Shown: positions 23,476 to 32,083 of the stretch, one piece after another | Position numbering within the stretch: position 1 is the first letter of the stretch | Layout: every line of letters begins with the position of its first letter | Origin: Loktanella sp. | GTDB taxonomy: Bacteria; Pseudomonadota; Alphaproteobacteria; Rhodobacterales; Rhodobacteraceae | Direction of reading: 5' to 3' | Assembly: GCA_017390475.1 (NCBI GenBank) | Contig: JAFPBO010000003.1 | Coordinates: forward strand, 1-37,445 | DNA length: 37,445 bases | The notes under the pieces: generated by a model | What the model was told of the DNA's origin: nothing | Databases searched by the model: none | What the model saw: only the letters and a program-made list of their open reading frames with translations | Program-made: the position numbers and the translations under genes

Positions 23476-23637
23476 TCAGACGTCGTCTTTCGCAGCGTCG
23501 CGGCTGTTATCAACAAGTTTTTGCAGCTTCTTGGCAAGTTCGCGGATTTCATCGGAAACCGGTTCGTCTTCCAAGCGAGCCAAAAGCTGCTTCATATCGT
23601 GTTCCAGGCTATCATTTACGGTGTACTCGTCTGGCAC
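23476..23637 (-). CDS. NepR-like anti-sigma factor (53 residues)
   Basis: Minus strand, GTG at 23635-23637 with AAGGAA 9 nt upstream; the codon before it is a stop. The central part DMKQLLARLEDEPVSDEIRE followed by LAKKLQKLV aligns without gaps to the NepR pattern: a first amphipathic helix ending in xLxxEP(V/I)PD and a second helix of the DxxxxLLxxL type. NepR sequesters the general stress sigma factor EcfG until phosphorylated PhyR binds it. The length and two-helix layout fit; Ser replaces the usual Pro in EPVPD. An ECF sigma gene of the right type lies 7.6 kb to the right. An unrelated small helical protein remains possible. Confidence 0.55.
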   Translation of the reverse strand: MPDEYTVNDSLEHDMKQLLARLEDEPVSDEIRELAKKLQKLVDNSRDAAKDDV

Positions 23638-23812
23638 TTAAAATTATTCCTTTTTGACTGCGCGGGCTTAATACGTGGCATTGATCCGACTGGATTACAG
23701 TACCATTACGATACTTCGGCGCATTTGCCACATCACACAAAAGATCTTCTGGGACTTTTAAGCGGCAGTTCCGTCTAACGATGGGGCGAACAGCGCGGCG
23801 CGCATCCTTTCT

Positions 23813-23837
23813 GGAACAAATTTCACACCCACTTGTT
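23813..23837 (+). promoter_or_regulatory. EcfG-type promoter for the dehydrogenase unit
   Basis: GGAAC (23813-23817), 16-bp spacer, TGTT (23834-23837), 38 bp before the start at 23876. Because the -10 box covers 23837, translation cannot begin at the in-frame start there. Confidence 0.7.
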
Positions 23838-23875
23838 TGAAGCCACTCTACGCAGATTATCATTCGGAGAGGTTC

Positions 23876-24616
23876 ATGCAGCAGGGGCATTTGGGACGGC
23901 GGAGTTTCTTACGCGGAAATTTGTTGGGGTTCACGGCGCTCGTCCTGCCATCGGCTCTGCGTGCCCTAGAATTTGGCGGCGCCAACATGCCTTGGTCTGC
24001 AGGCGCGGCTAGCCCTCCCTATGCCGGTATAACGGACGCGCGTTATTTTGCTGCTTCCGAATATGCGATGGTCGATGCGATCACCGCAAGGATCATCCCG
24101 TCCGACGACACCGGCCCCGGCGCAAAAGAGGCCAGTGTTGCAGATTTTATCGACCATCAGCTGGCTGGGTTTTACGGACGCGGACAGCGTTGGTACATGC
24201 AGGGGCCGTTCCCCGAACCGCTGGAAACCCAAGGCTATCAGGCGCCCCATCCCCCTGCCGAACTATGGCGAACGGGCCTTGCTGCGCTTGAACAGCATTG
24301 TCGCGACAGCCACGGCGCAGGCTTTGCCGCGCTTGATGATGACACGCAGGATGACATTCTCAAGGCGATGGAAGACGGTGAAATTGACCTTGTCAGTACC
24401 AATGCGGCGCAATTTTTTGACTTCATGCGCGAAATGACAATTGAAGGGTTCTTTTGTGACCCGGTCTATGATGGCAACCGCAACATGGTGGGCTGGCGCA
24501 TGGTTGGGTTTCCAGGCGCGCGCTACGACTACCGGGATTTTCTGCATCACAACGGAGCAGCGATCAGTATGCCACCGGTTGGCCTGATGGGGCGACCCGC
24601 CTGGACCAGACAATAG
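23876..24616 (+). CDS. Gluconate 2-dehydrogenase subunit 3-type protein
   Basis: 246 residues. A twin-arginine-like signal (HLGRRSFLRGNLLGFTALVL, residues 5-24) directs export, followed by the subunit-3 fold: MVDAITARIIPSDDTGPGAK, ASVADFIDHQLAGFY and FMREMTIEGFFCDPVYDGN. Such small subunits escort a flavin-containing GMC large subunit and a cytochrome c in membrane-bound sugar, polyol or gluconate dehydrogenases. This one is intact and first in its operon, 11 bp before the large-subunit gene, whereas both partners are interrupted. The start at 23876 has GGAGAGG 6 nt upstream. Confidence 0.85.
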   Translation: MQQGHLGRRSFLRGNLLGFTALVLPSALRALEFGGANMPWSAGAASPPYAGITDARYFAASEYAMVDAITARIIPSDDTGPGAKEASVADFIDHQLAGFYGRGQRWYMQGPFPEPLETQGYQAPHPPAELWRTGLAALEQHCRDSHGAGFAALDDDTQDDILKAMEDGEIDLVSTNAAQFFDFMREMTIEGFFCDPVYDGNRNMVGWRMVGFPGARYDYRDFLHHNGAAISMPPVGLMGRPAWTRQ

Positions 24617-24627
24617 GGGAGCGAACA

Positions 24628-26387
24628 ATGACGCAATTGCACCGTGAGGTAGATGTCGTGCTGGCGGGTTTCGGCTGGACGGCTGCCATTCTGGCCCATG
24701 AACTGACGCAGGACGGACTGGAGGTTGTCGCACTGGAACGCGGTGGCTGGCGCGACACGCCGACAGACTTTCCGACGACGCATGCGCCCGACGAATTACG
24801 TTATTATTGGCGCCACGAGATGTTTCAGGAAACCGCACAGGAAACCCAGACCTTTCGCAACCGGCGCGGCCAGACAGCTTTGCCGATCCGGCGCTGGGGT
24901 TCGTATCTGCCCGGTGTCGGCGTTGGCGGTGGCGGGGTCCATTAGAACGGGCAGACCTTTCGGTTCATGCCGTCGGACTTTCTGGCTCGCAGCCATAACG
25001 AAGATCGCTATGGTCCGTTGCCCGATAATATGACCGTGCAGGATTACCCTGTCACTTATGACGAGCTGGAACCTTATTTTGACCAGTTTGAAAAGCTTTG
25101 CCGTATTTCCGGTCAGGCGGGCAACCTGCGTGGCGATATCCGTGCGGGGGGCAATCCGTTCGAAGGCTGGCGTAGCGACGAATACCCCAATCCACCGATG
25201 GAAATGACATTTTCACAGCACCGTTTTGCGGAAGGGGCGCATGACATGGGGTTGCACCCCTATCCCGGACCTTCCGCGAATATGAGCAGGGCTACACCAA
25301 CCCTTTGGGCGTCAGGCTTGCACCTTGCACATATTGCGGCTTTTGCGAAAAATTCGGCTGCGGAAACTATTCCAAGGCAAGCCCGCAGACCACGATCCTG
25401 CCGGTTGTCATGCAGCGGCCCAATTTTCGCCTGCGCACGTATTGCGACGTGCTGCATGTCAACAAAGACCGTGACAACACACGTGCGACTGGCGTGACCT
25501 ATGTCGATGCCCATGGTGACTTGCATGAGCAGCCCGCCCAAATTGTCATTCTATGCGGTTATCAGCTGTCCAACACGCGGTTGATGATGCTGTCCGGCAT
25601 TGGCGAGATTTATAATCCGGCAACCGGCGAAGGTCAGGTCGGGCGCAACTATACCTATCAGGTGATGTCAGACGTCGATGTGTTCTACGACGATGCCTAT
25701 ACCAATGAATATATCGGGGCAGGGGCGCTTGGGATGGTGGTCGACGACTATAACGGCGATAATTTCGACCATTCCGGGCTTGGGTTTATCGGGGGCGCCT
25801 ATATCGCCTGCTGGACGACCAATGCTCGCCCGATTGAAAACCAGCCCGTTCCTGAAGGTGTGCCGGAATGGGGGGCGGAGTGGAAAAGCGCGTTGCAAAA
25901 GAATTTCCTGCGCCATACGTCGCTGTCGGTACATGGCGCGTCGATGGCCCATCGCGAGAATTATCTTGATCTGGATCCGGTCTACAAGGACCGTTACGGG
26001 CGGCCTTTAATGCGGATGACCTACGATTTTACCGTGAACGACCGCCGCCTTAGCGAACATATCACGCCGATTGCCGCTGATATTGCCCGCGGCATGGGCG
26101 GGCGCGAAATCAAGGTAAATTCGCTGGATGCGTCGTATGACATCTGGCCCTATCAAACCACGCATAACACTGGCGGAACCATCATGGGGGCCAGCCCTGA
26201 CGATAGCGTCGTGAACCGCTATTTGCAAAGCTGGGATCTGCACAATCTGTTCGTTATGGGGGCAGGGGCCTTTCCGCAGAATGCGGGCTATAATCCGACT
26301 GGCACCGTTGCAGCACTGACTTATTTTTCGGCCCGCGCGATCCGCTACCAATATCTGCGCGACTCCGGCCCGCTGGTGCAGGCATGA
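24628..26387 (+). pseudogene. GMC oxidoreductase (dehydrogenase large subunit), doubly broken
   Basis: Begins normally behind GGGGAGCG with the FAD site VDVVLAGFGWTAAILAHEL. At GVH-stop-NGQTFRFMPSDF the conserved Trp of VHWNGQT is replaced by TAG (24943-24945). A second lesion lies at about 25,291: after NMSRA the frame slips by a missing base, and the family sequence resumes as YTNPLGVRLAPCTYCGFCEK in another frame. The rest is well conserved to the end (THNTGGTIMGAS, then GAFPQNAGYNPTGTVAAL). Intact, it would be a 580-590 residue periplasmic flavoprotein passing electrons to the cytochrome encoded next. Its stop overlaps that gene by ATGA. Confidence 0.85.
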
Positions 26388-27610
26388 TCTGCGCGCGCGC
26401 GATAGTGGCCTTGGGCCTGGGGGGTATCATGCAAACCGCAGCGGCGCAGGATCTGTCATGGTCCGAAATCGAGCGTGGTCGCTATCTGGCGATTGCGTCG
26501 AATTGCGTCAGTTGCCATACCGATCTGGATCATGACGGCACGCCCTGGGCCGGCGGGCGCGAGATGGAGACGCCTTTTGGCGTGATCGTTACGCCAAATA
26601 TCACCTCAGACGACGCCACCGGCATCGGCCGCTGGACGCGCGATGATTTCTGGCGCGCCCTTCACGAAGGCCGCCGGCGTGACGGATCGTATATGTATCC
26701 GGCCTTTCCCTATACACATTTCACGCGGATGCCGCGGCAGGATGTCGATGCGATCTATGAATATCTGCGCACCATTCCCCCCGTCGAGGCCCATCACGTC
26801 CCTGAAGAGGAGCTGTTATTACCGCTAAGGGAGCGCACTACGATTAGTGCCTGAAACGCGCTGCATTTCGATCAAGGTGTGTTTGTGCCTGATCTGGATA
26901 AATCGGACGAATGGAACCGGGGCGCCTATCTGGTCACGGGGCCGGGTCATTGCGGGGCTTGCCACACCGACCGCAACATATTGGGCGGCGAGCAGGAGGA
27001 TGAATTCCTGCGTGGCGCGACGCAGGAAAATTGGCATGCGCCCAATATCCGCGGTGGCGAACACGGCGGCATCGCGCATTGGTCGCACGACGATATCGTG
27101 GCCTATCTGGGCAGTGGACGGAACGAACATACTGCGTCCATGACGCGGATGGGCGAGGTGGTGGAATTCTCTACCCAGCATCTGACAGAAGGCGACCTGG
27201 GTGCCATAGCTACCTATCTCAAATCGCTTGAAGACACGCGGCGCGATGCCAGCGATCCCCCCGAAGAAGCTGTGTTGCAAGCGGGACAGGCAACCTATTT
27301 CGATAATTGCGCCGCCTGTCATCACGCGGACGGCAGTGGCGAGGCATATATGTTTGCCCGCCTAGCGGGGTCCAACAAGGTGCAGTCGGATGACCCGACC
27401 ACGCTGATCCGCATCATTCTTGAAGGGGCGCAAGCCATACCAACCAACGACCATCCCGGCCCGCTGGCTATGCCTGCCTTTGATTGGAAACTGGACGACG
27501 ACCAGATCGCCGATCTCATCACCTATATGCGTAACGCTTGGGGCAACAACGGACCGGCCGTCAGCGCTTCTGAGGTTGCCGACTTGCGCGAAACGCTGGG
27601 CGAGGATTAA
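26384..27610 (+). pseudogene. Triheme cytochrome c dehydrogenase subunit with in-frame TGA
   Basis: A signal-like N-terminus is followed by three heme motifs: NCVSCH (residues 40-45), HCGACH and NCAACH. This is the layout of the cytochrome subunit of membrane-bound alcohol, gluconate and sorbitol dehydrogenases, about 410 residues. After the first heme domain the frame is closed by TGA at 26852-26854, exactly where relatives have the Trp of VWNALxFDxGVF; the same frame then continues with NALHFDQGVFVPDLDKSDEW to 27610. A single G-to-A change explains it. The second piece alone would lack a signal peptide. Confidence 0.85.
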
Positions 27611-27632
27611 GCGCTGTCATGTGTATCGAAAG

Positions 27633-27657
27633 GGAACTTTCCCCGACGTTTAATGTT
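27633..27657 (+). promoter_or_regulatory. EcfG-type promoter for the exoD-like gene
   Basis: GGAAC (27633-27637), 16-bp spacer, TGTT (27654-27657). The leader to the start at 27773 would be about 110 nt, longer than in the other units. Confidence 0.55.
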
Positions 27658-27772
27658 CACTCATCGTCAGTTCACAAAACGCGGAGCAGTCGATGATTAG
27701 TCGTCAGGGCTATGTTTGTGCAAACCGGCCGCGGGTAGCGGGTGCATCGTGCAAACTGCGGGACAGATGCAA

Positions 27773-28396
27773 ATGACTGACGCAGGAAGCGGGGACAATT
27801 CCCATCAAGAGATCGGCGAGATTGTCGAAACCCTGCGCGAGGTCGGTGAGGACAAGTCACCAACGGTGCGCGACATCGTGGAACAATTGGGCAGTGCATC
27901 CTTTGGGGCGATGCTGCTGGTTCCGGCTATGGTTATCGCCTCTCCAGCCAGTGGCATTCCGGTTTTGCCGACGATCTGTGGGCTGATTATCGCGCTGATT
28001 TCGATCCAGATGGTTTTCGGGCGCGATCATATCTGGCTTCCGGATTGGCTGATGACCCGCAAGCTGGATCAGGACCGGTTCGACCGGATGCTGCATTTTG
28101 TGCGCAAGCCGGTGCGTTGGGTTGATCGTGTCACGCGACCCCGGTTGACTTGGTTGCTGCGCTGGCCTGCGGTTTTGCCGCTGCAGGTCTTGTGCGTTCT
28201 GTGCGGTCTGGCGATGCCGGTGATGGAACTGGTGCCGCTGACATCCTCGATTGCGGCCTTTGCGGTCTGCCTAGTGGCCGTGTCGCTAATGTCTGATGAC
28301 GGGTTTTTCGCGCTTGCAGGCGTCGTCGTTGCGATCGGGGGCGCGGTGGTGTTCAGTAGCCTTGCGCGTGGTGTCATTTCCTCGGTTTTCGGCTGA
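27773..28396 (+). CDS. ExoD-family membrane protein
   Basis: About 207 residues. EIVETLREVGEDKSPTVRDI and VEQLGSASFGAMLLVPAMVI followed by SPASGIPVLPTICGLII match the ExoD family, with several membrane segments behind it (PLQVLCVLCGLAMPVME, then the hydrophobic C-terminus). ExoD was named for an exopolysaccharide and alkaline-stress phenotype in Sinorhizobium; the molecular function is unknown. The ATG at 27773 is chosen because conserved sequence starts soon after it; in-frame starts exist at 27767 and 27716. Confidence 0.85.
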   Translation: MTDAGSGDNSHQEIGEIVETLREVGEDKSPTVRDIVEQLGSASFGAMLLVPAMVIASPASGIPVLPTICGLIIALISIQMVFGRDHIWLPDWLMTRKLDQDRFDRMLHFVRKPVRWVDRVTRPRLTWLLRWPAVLPLQVLCVLCGLAMPVMELVPLTSSIAAFAVCLVAVSLMSDDGFFALAGVVVAIGGAVVFSSLARGVISSVFG

Positions 28397-28415
28397 TTGC
28401 CTGTCTGGGTACAGA

Positions 28416-28787
28416 TTACTCATCCTCATGCCGGTTGCGTTTGCGTTGCCACGGCCATCGGCCTTCAATCTCGACCTCCAGAGTGAAGCTGAGGAAGGTA
28501 CGGATCAGAACGATGATCGCAAGAATACTGAGGCTTTCTGCGCTCGGATCAATAATCACCGTGCCCACGATATCTGCCGCAATCAGAAATTCGACGCCGA
28601 TCAGGATACTTTTGGCCAGCCGGGTGCGGAACAGGTCATAGATACTTTTCCCGCTTGCTCCCCGGATCAGATTTCGCACGCCTTCGCACACAGCAAATAC
28701 AGCGCCCGCGGCGATCGCCAGAACGCCCATCAGTTCCAGCAACTGGGCAATCGCATTCAGGTAATCGTGTCGGAGGGCGGCTGTCAT
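28416..28787 (-). CDS. DUF1622 family membrane protein
   Basis: 123 residues from the ATG at 28785-28787 behind AGGAG. Three hydrophobic segments are visible (LMGVLAIAAGAVFAVCEGV, SILIGVEFLIAADIVGTVI, LSILAIIVLIRTFLSFTLEV). The last helix with IRTFLSFTLEVEIEGRWPW is characteristic of DUF1622. Function unknown. A stress promoter lies at 28830-28854, and the gene converges with exoD, whose stop is 19 bp away. Confidence 0.85.
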   Translation of the reverse strand: MTAALRHDYLNAIAQLLELMGVLAIAAGAVFAVCEGVRNLIRGASGKSIYDLFRTRLAKSILIGVEFLIAADIVGTVIIDPSAESLSILAIIVLIRTFLSFTLEVEIEGRWPWQRKRNRHEDE

Positions 28788-28829
28788 GCATCTCCTGTTG
28801 CGGTCATGATTGGTCAATCTGTGCTGATG

Positions 28830-28854
28830 AACAGGGGCCCCGGCAGAATGTTCC
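28830..28854 (-). promoter_or_regulatory. EcfG-type promoter for the DUF1622 gene
   Basis: Minus strand: GGAAC (28850-28854), 16-bp spacer, TGTT (28830-28833), 42 bp before the start codon. Confidence 0.7.
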
Positions 28855-28899
28855 AGAAGTGATGTTCTGCTGGCCTTGTCGAATTTTTCTCACGTTTCG

Positions 28900-28924
28900 G
28901 GAACAAGGTCGTGATCCGGCTGTT
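28900..28924 (+). promoter_or_regulatory. EcfG-type promoter for the symporter gene
   Basis: GGAAC (28900-28904), 16-bp spacer, TGTT (28921-28924), 31 bp before the start at 28956 and divergent from the DUF1622 promoter. Confidence 0.7.
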
Positions 28925-28955
28925 TGATGGATTTCCAGAACGTCGGAGAAACAGC

Positions 28956-30534
28956 ATGCCAGAATTTACCGTCACCACCCCGGATTTCACGATCGCTGTA
29001 GTTTACATCGTTGTCGTTATGGGGATCGGGCTGTGGGTCAGCCGGTCCCAGAAGGACAGCAAAAGCTATCTGGGCGGCGGCGGCGTTCTCTGGCCGGTTA
29101 TCGCCATTTCGATGATGTCCGGCCAATCTGTCCGGCACGTCCTTTGTTGGTCTGGCAGGGGCGGGCTATGAACACGGCATCGCGGTCTGGAACTACGAAT
29201 GGACCGCAACGCTGGTGCTGATCTTTTTCTCGCTGTTCGTGCTGCCGTTCTATTTGCGATCCAAGGTCAGCACGATGCCGGAATTTCTGGAACGGCGCTA
29301 TGACACGCGATCGCGCAAGGTTTTTGCGGCGTTTTCTGTGTTTACGGCCATTGTGATCGACAGCGCGGGCGCGTTGTTTGCGGGGTCGCTGACCCTGAAA
29401 CTGTTGTTCCCCGAAGTGCCGCTGTGGATATTGATCGCCAGCATCGCCTTTCTTGGTGGAGTTTACGTCATCTTTGGCGGCCTCAAGGCGGTGATGGTGA
29501 CGGATACGATCCAAGGCGTGCTGCTGATTATTGTGGGTGCCGTGATCTTTTATCTGACCTTCACACAGATCGGATCGTGGGAAGGCGTGCGCGAAGCCGC
29601 GCCCGAAGGTGGCTTTACCATCACCCCGCCTGCCGATGACGATTTTTTCCCGTGGCCTGGCATATTTACCGGCGCGATCTGGCTTAGCTTTTACTATTGG
29701 ACCACAAATCAGGTGGTGGTTCAAAAGGTGCTGGCCGCCAAAAACCTTGACCACGGGCGCTGGGGTTTGCTGCTGGCGGGTGGGATGCAACTGCCGTTTC
29801 TGTTCATTCTGGTGCTGCCCGGCGTCATGGGGCGGGATATCTTTCCCGAGATCGGTGATGCTGACCAGATCTGGCCCGCGCTTGTCTTTGGGCTGCTGCC
29901 CGAAGGGTTGCGTGGCCTTGCGCTGGTGGCGTTGGTCGCGGCCTTGATGTCCACGGTGGATTCCGTCCTGAACGGCAGTGCTTCGCTGGTCGTCAATGAT
30001 TTCGTCAAACCGCGTAAAAAGGAAATGAGCGAGGAAAAAATGCTGCTGCTAAGCCGGGTGCTGGTCGGCATCTTTATGGTGCTGGCGGCGATCTGGGCGC
30101 CCATTATCGGGTCGTTCGGTGGTATCGTGGAATATTTCCAATCGTTTGTGGGCTACATCACGATGCCGGTCGCGGTTGTCTTTCTGGGCGGCCTGTTCTG
30201 GGCCCGCCCGCCGCGACATGCCGCGTTCTGGACATTGTCCATCGGTATCCCGATCGGCATCGCCTGTTTCACAGCCTTCGAGGCGCTGGAACTGATCGAC
30301 CTGCAATTCCTTTACGGGACCGGTCTGATGCTGCTGATGAACCTTGCGATCTTTGTCACGATCACCTTCCGGCCCGAAGCGCCTGATCTGAAAAAAGGCG
30401 AAGACGTCTGGAGCCGCTAAAGCTGGCGCAAGGATCGCGAAGCGCTGGCTGACACGCCGCTGTGGAAATCGCATCATATGTGGTCGGTCTTGCTGATCGT
30501 TGTCACGCTGGCGATGGTTGTGTTTTTCATCTGA
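28956..30534 (+). pseudogene. Sodium:solute symporter (SSS family), broken twice
   Basis: Starts at 28956 behind CGGAGAAA with FTIAVVYIVVVMGIGLWVSR and the family segment SYLGGGGVLWPVIAISMMS. At about 29,120 one extra base (GGCC where GCC is expected) breaks the frame; the family sequence goes on as ANLSGTSFVGLAGAGYEHGI in the next frame, through STMPEFLERRYDTRSRK. A TAA at 30418-30420 then interrupts the end, yet the same frame continues with SWRKDREALADTPLWKSHHM and a last membrane helix to TGA at 30532-30534. Unbroken, it would be a transporter of about 525 residues for a sugar or similar solute. The adjacent decayed dehydrogenase suggests one abandoned carbohydrate function. Confidence 0.85.
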
Positions 30535-30547
30535 TAGATACGAAAAA

Positions 30548-30576
30548 TGCGGGCCGTTACCATGTGACGGCCCGCA
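30548..30576 (+). terminator. Terminator after the symporter gene
   Basis: A perfect 10-bp stem (TGCGGGCCGT / ACGGCCCGCA) with a 9-nt loop, preceded by a short A-run, 13 bp after the true end of the symporter frame. This supports the view that the gene once ended at 30534. Confidence 0.7.
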
Positions 30577-30612
30577 ATCATGATGTTGAACTTTGTGGCA
30601 ACGAATGCGGGG

Positions 30613-30840
30613 TCAAGTACGCGTAATAACTTCTTGGGTTTTCGTCAGAAGAAACCGGTTTTCATCCAGCGGTTTTACCTTGGTCCCGTTGCCCAGAACG
30701 AAACGGTGTGACTTTGGTTTGAAAGAAACGTGAGACCCTTTTTGCCTGTGTTGGTCTTTTTTCCACTGCTCGATGACTGACAAATGTGCGCCAGAACGAT
30801 CAGCGCACAAAATGACAGAGACATTTGTCCATTCATCCAT
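30613..30840 (-). CDS. Small protein of unknown function
   Basis: 75 residues, basic in the middle (WKKDQHRQKGSHVSFKPKSH), without membrane helix or signal peptide. AAAGGAA lies 6 nt before the ATG, which supports expression. No family recognised. It lies at the end of the AT-richer stretch that separates the symporter remnant from the sigma factor gene, and has no GGAAC-type promoter upstream. Confidence 0.5.
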   Translation of the reverse strand: MDEWTNVSVILCADRSGAHLSVIEQWKKDQHRQKGSHVSFKPKSHRFVLGNGTKVKPLDENRFLLTKTQEVITRT

Positions 30841-31210
30841 CGTAGATTCCTTTCGAGAATAAGTGATTTTAAGGCATCACAGAAAAATGATTCGCAAAAC
30901 TTATTCTTAGTTGGTTAGAAAACTGGCAATAAATTGCTTAGTTCATACTTTGGTTAGAAAATATGAGGGTTTGAGATATTGGCAGAAGTAGGATTGAATT
31001 TTGAATCCAAGATGTTGTGAGTATTATGTTTCGCCTTTGCCGACCTGAAGCTGTACCAATTGATACCGACACAATATATTTCATCTTTCTGATTGTCAGT
31101 AATCAGCGGAAATTGGCTTTTTAGTTGGTTGGTTACGGCTGGAGATGCCTGCCAGAGCTTAAACGCAAGGCAGCGCATTCGCCTGTGGTAAGGATATTGT
31201 CGGTCTTTGT
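30841..31210. other. AT-rich non-coding stretch with direct repeats
   Basis: About 370 bp with base composition unlike its surroundings and no convincing gene. The 12-mer TTGGTTAGAAAA occurs at 30911-30922 and 30950-30961, and a related TTAGTTGGTTGGTTA lies near 31,121. It could hold regulatory sites, a small RNA or foreign sequence; I cannot decide. Confidence 0.4.
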
Positions 31211-31235
31211 GGAACGGGTCAGGTGAAATCGCGTT
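31211..31235 (+). promoter_or_regulatory. EcfG-type promoter for the sigma factor gene (best match)
   Basis: GGAAC (31211-31215), 16-bp spacer, CGTT (31232-31235). This matches the published alphaproteobacterial general-stress consensus in all positions and lies 30 bp before the sigma start, implying autoregulation. Confidence 0.75.
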
Positions 31236-31265
31236 TACTAGGTGACCTGCGAAAGGGTTCTTAGA

Positions 31266-31802
31266 ATGCAAGAGACGACTGACCCAGAGAAAATCGCCCA
31301 TAAGGATACAAGCGACGTACTGCAGTTCCTTCCTGCGTTGCACGCCTATGCCCGCAGTTTGACTAGGCAGTATGGCGAGGCAGATGATCTGGTCCAAACC
31401 ACCCTGATGAAAGCGATTGCGAATTATGCGCAGTTTCGGAAAGGGACGAATCTGCGTGCGTGGCTGTTCACGATCATGCGCAACACGTTCCTAAACGAGA
31501 TAAAAAAGCGCACACGCGAAATGCCTGCTGCCAAGGATTGCGCATCGTCGATGAGCACCTGCGCGCCTGCCCATGATTATCACATAGAAGGCCAACGACT
31601 GATACGGGCCATTGCACGATTACCCCAGCACTACCGGGAAATTCTAGTTCTAGTTCTTGTGATTGGTGAGACGTACGAAAACGCATCGGCGATCTGTGGT
31701 TGCGAAATGGGGACAGTGAAAAGTCGATTGAACCGCGCCCGCGCCATGTTGATCGAGGATCTGGGTTCGTCTGACCTGGATGATTTTCTAGCCACCCAGT
31801 GA
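31266..31802 (+). CDS. ECF sigma factor, EcfG (general stress) type
   Basis: 178 residues. Region 2: FLPALHAYARSLTRQYGEAD with DLVQTTLMKAIANYAQFRKG, then TNLRAWLFTIMRNTFLNEIK. Region 4: LPQHYREILVLVLVIGETYE with SAICGCEMGTVKSRLNRAR. The GTNLRAWLFTI(M/L)RN and CGC(E/A)xGTVKSR(L/V)NRAR blocks are those of the EcfG-like group that directs RNA polymerase to GGAAC-N16-CGTT promoters. The start at 31266 follows GAAAGGG; an in-frame GTG at 31242 is less likely. A promoter of its own type lies directly upstream. Other ECF groups also use GGAAC -35 boxes, so assignment to EcfG rests on the protein and its setting. Confidence 0.85.
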   Translation: MQETTDPEKIAHKDTSDVLQFLPALHAYARSLTRQYGEADDLVQTTLMKAIANYAQFRKGTNLRAWLFTIMRNTFLNEIKKRTREMPAAKDCASSMSTCAPAHDYHIEGQRLIRAIARLPQHYREILVLVLVIGETYENASAICGCEMGTVKSRLNRARAMLIEDLGSSDLDDFLATQ

Positions 31803-31809
31803 TGTTCTG

Positions 31810-31823
31810 TCACCGGTGTGACG
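31810..31823 (+). terminator. Short hairpin after the sigma factor gene
   Basis: GTCAC / GTGAC stem with a CGGT loop, 7 bp after the stop codon. Without a T-run it is a weak terminator candidate. A 12-bp palindrome, TGACAGCTGTCA, lies a little further on at 31865-31876. Confidence 0.3.
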
Positions 31824-31951
31824 GATTGCGATAGCTTTGCGCAGGCCCTAAATCCAAGGAATGCTGACAGCTGTCATGCTGAAACAACAAAAGTCGTGAT
31901 GGTCTGCCGGAACGATGGCGCGTGAAAGCGACCTGCAGATGCCGGATTCGG

Positions 31952-31976
31952 GGAACGGCCGGAAGCCCTGCGTGTT
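31952..31976 (+). promoter_or_regulatory. EcfG-type promoter for the DUF421 gene
   Basis: GGAAC (31952-31956), 16-bp spacer, TGTT (31973-31976), with about 107 bp of leader before the start at 32084. Confidence 0.55.
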
Positions 31977-32083
31977 GTTGGCGATATCACATGAAACAAA
32001 AGGGCAGGTGCTGCGAAGTCGTGATCCGCTGTGTTTTTGGCAGTGGCGGAAAATCTCATACCGCACCGAGGTTAAACAACGAT

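Noticed and set aside
23768-23772. GGAAC on the minus strand as a promoter of the NepR-like gene
   Set aside because: No NGTT at 16 or 17 bp; the promoter of that gene remains unknown.
23293-23778. Plus-strand frame of 161 codons near 23.5 kb
   Set aside because: It is opposite the NepR-like frame, has no ribosome binding site, and crosses the region that precedes the promoter at 23813. The minus-strand frame has the better start and family match.
26852-26854. TGA read as selenocysteine or as Trp in a variant code
   Set aside because: Relatives have Trp here, not Cys or selenocysteine, and many intact genes in the window end with TGA; a nonsense mutation or sequence error is simpler.
30954-31397. 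Minus-strand frame of 147 codons before the sigma gene
   Set aside because: It overlaps the start and promoter of the sigma factor gene and shows no ribosome binding site or domain.
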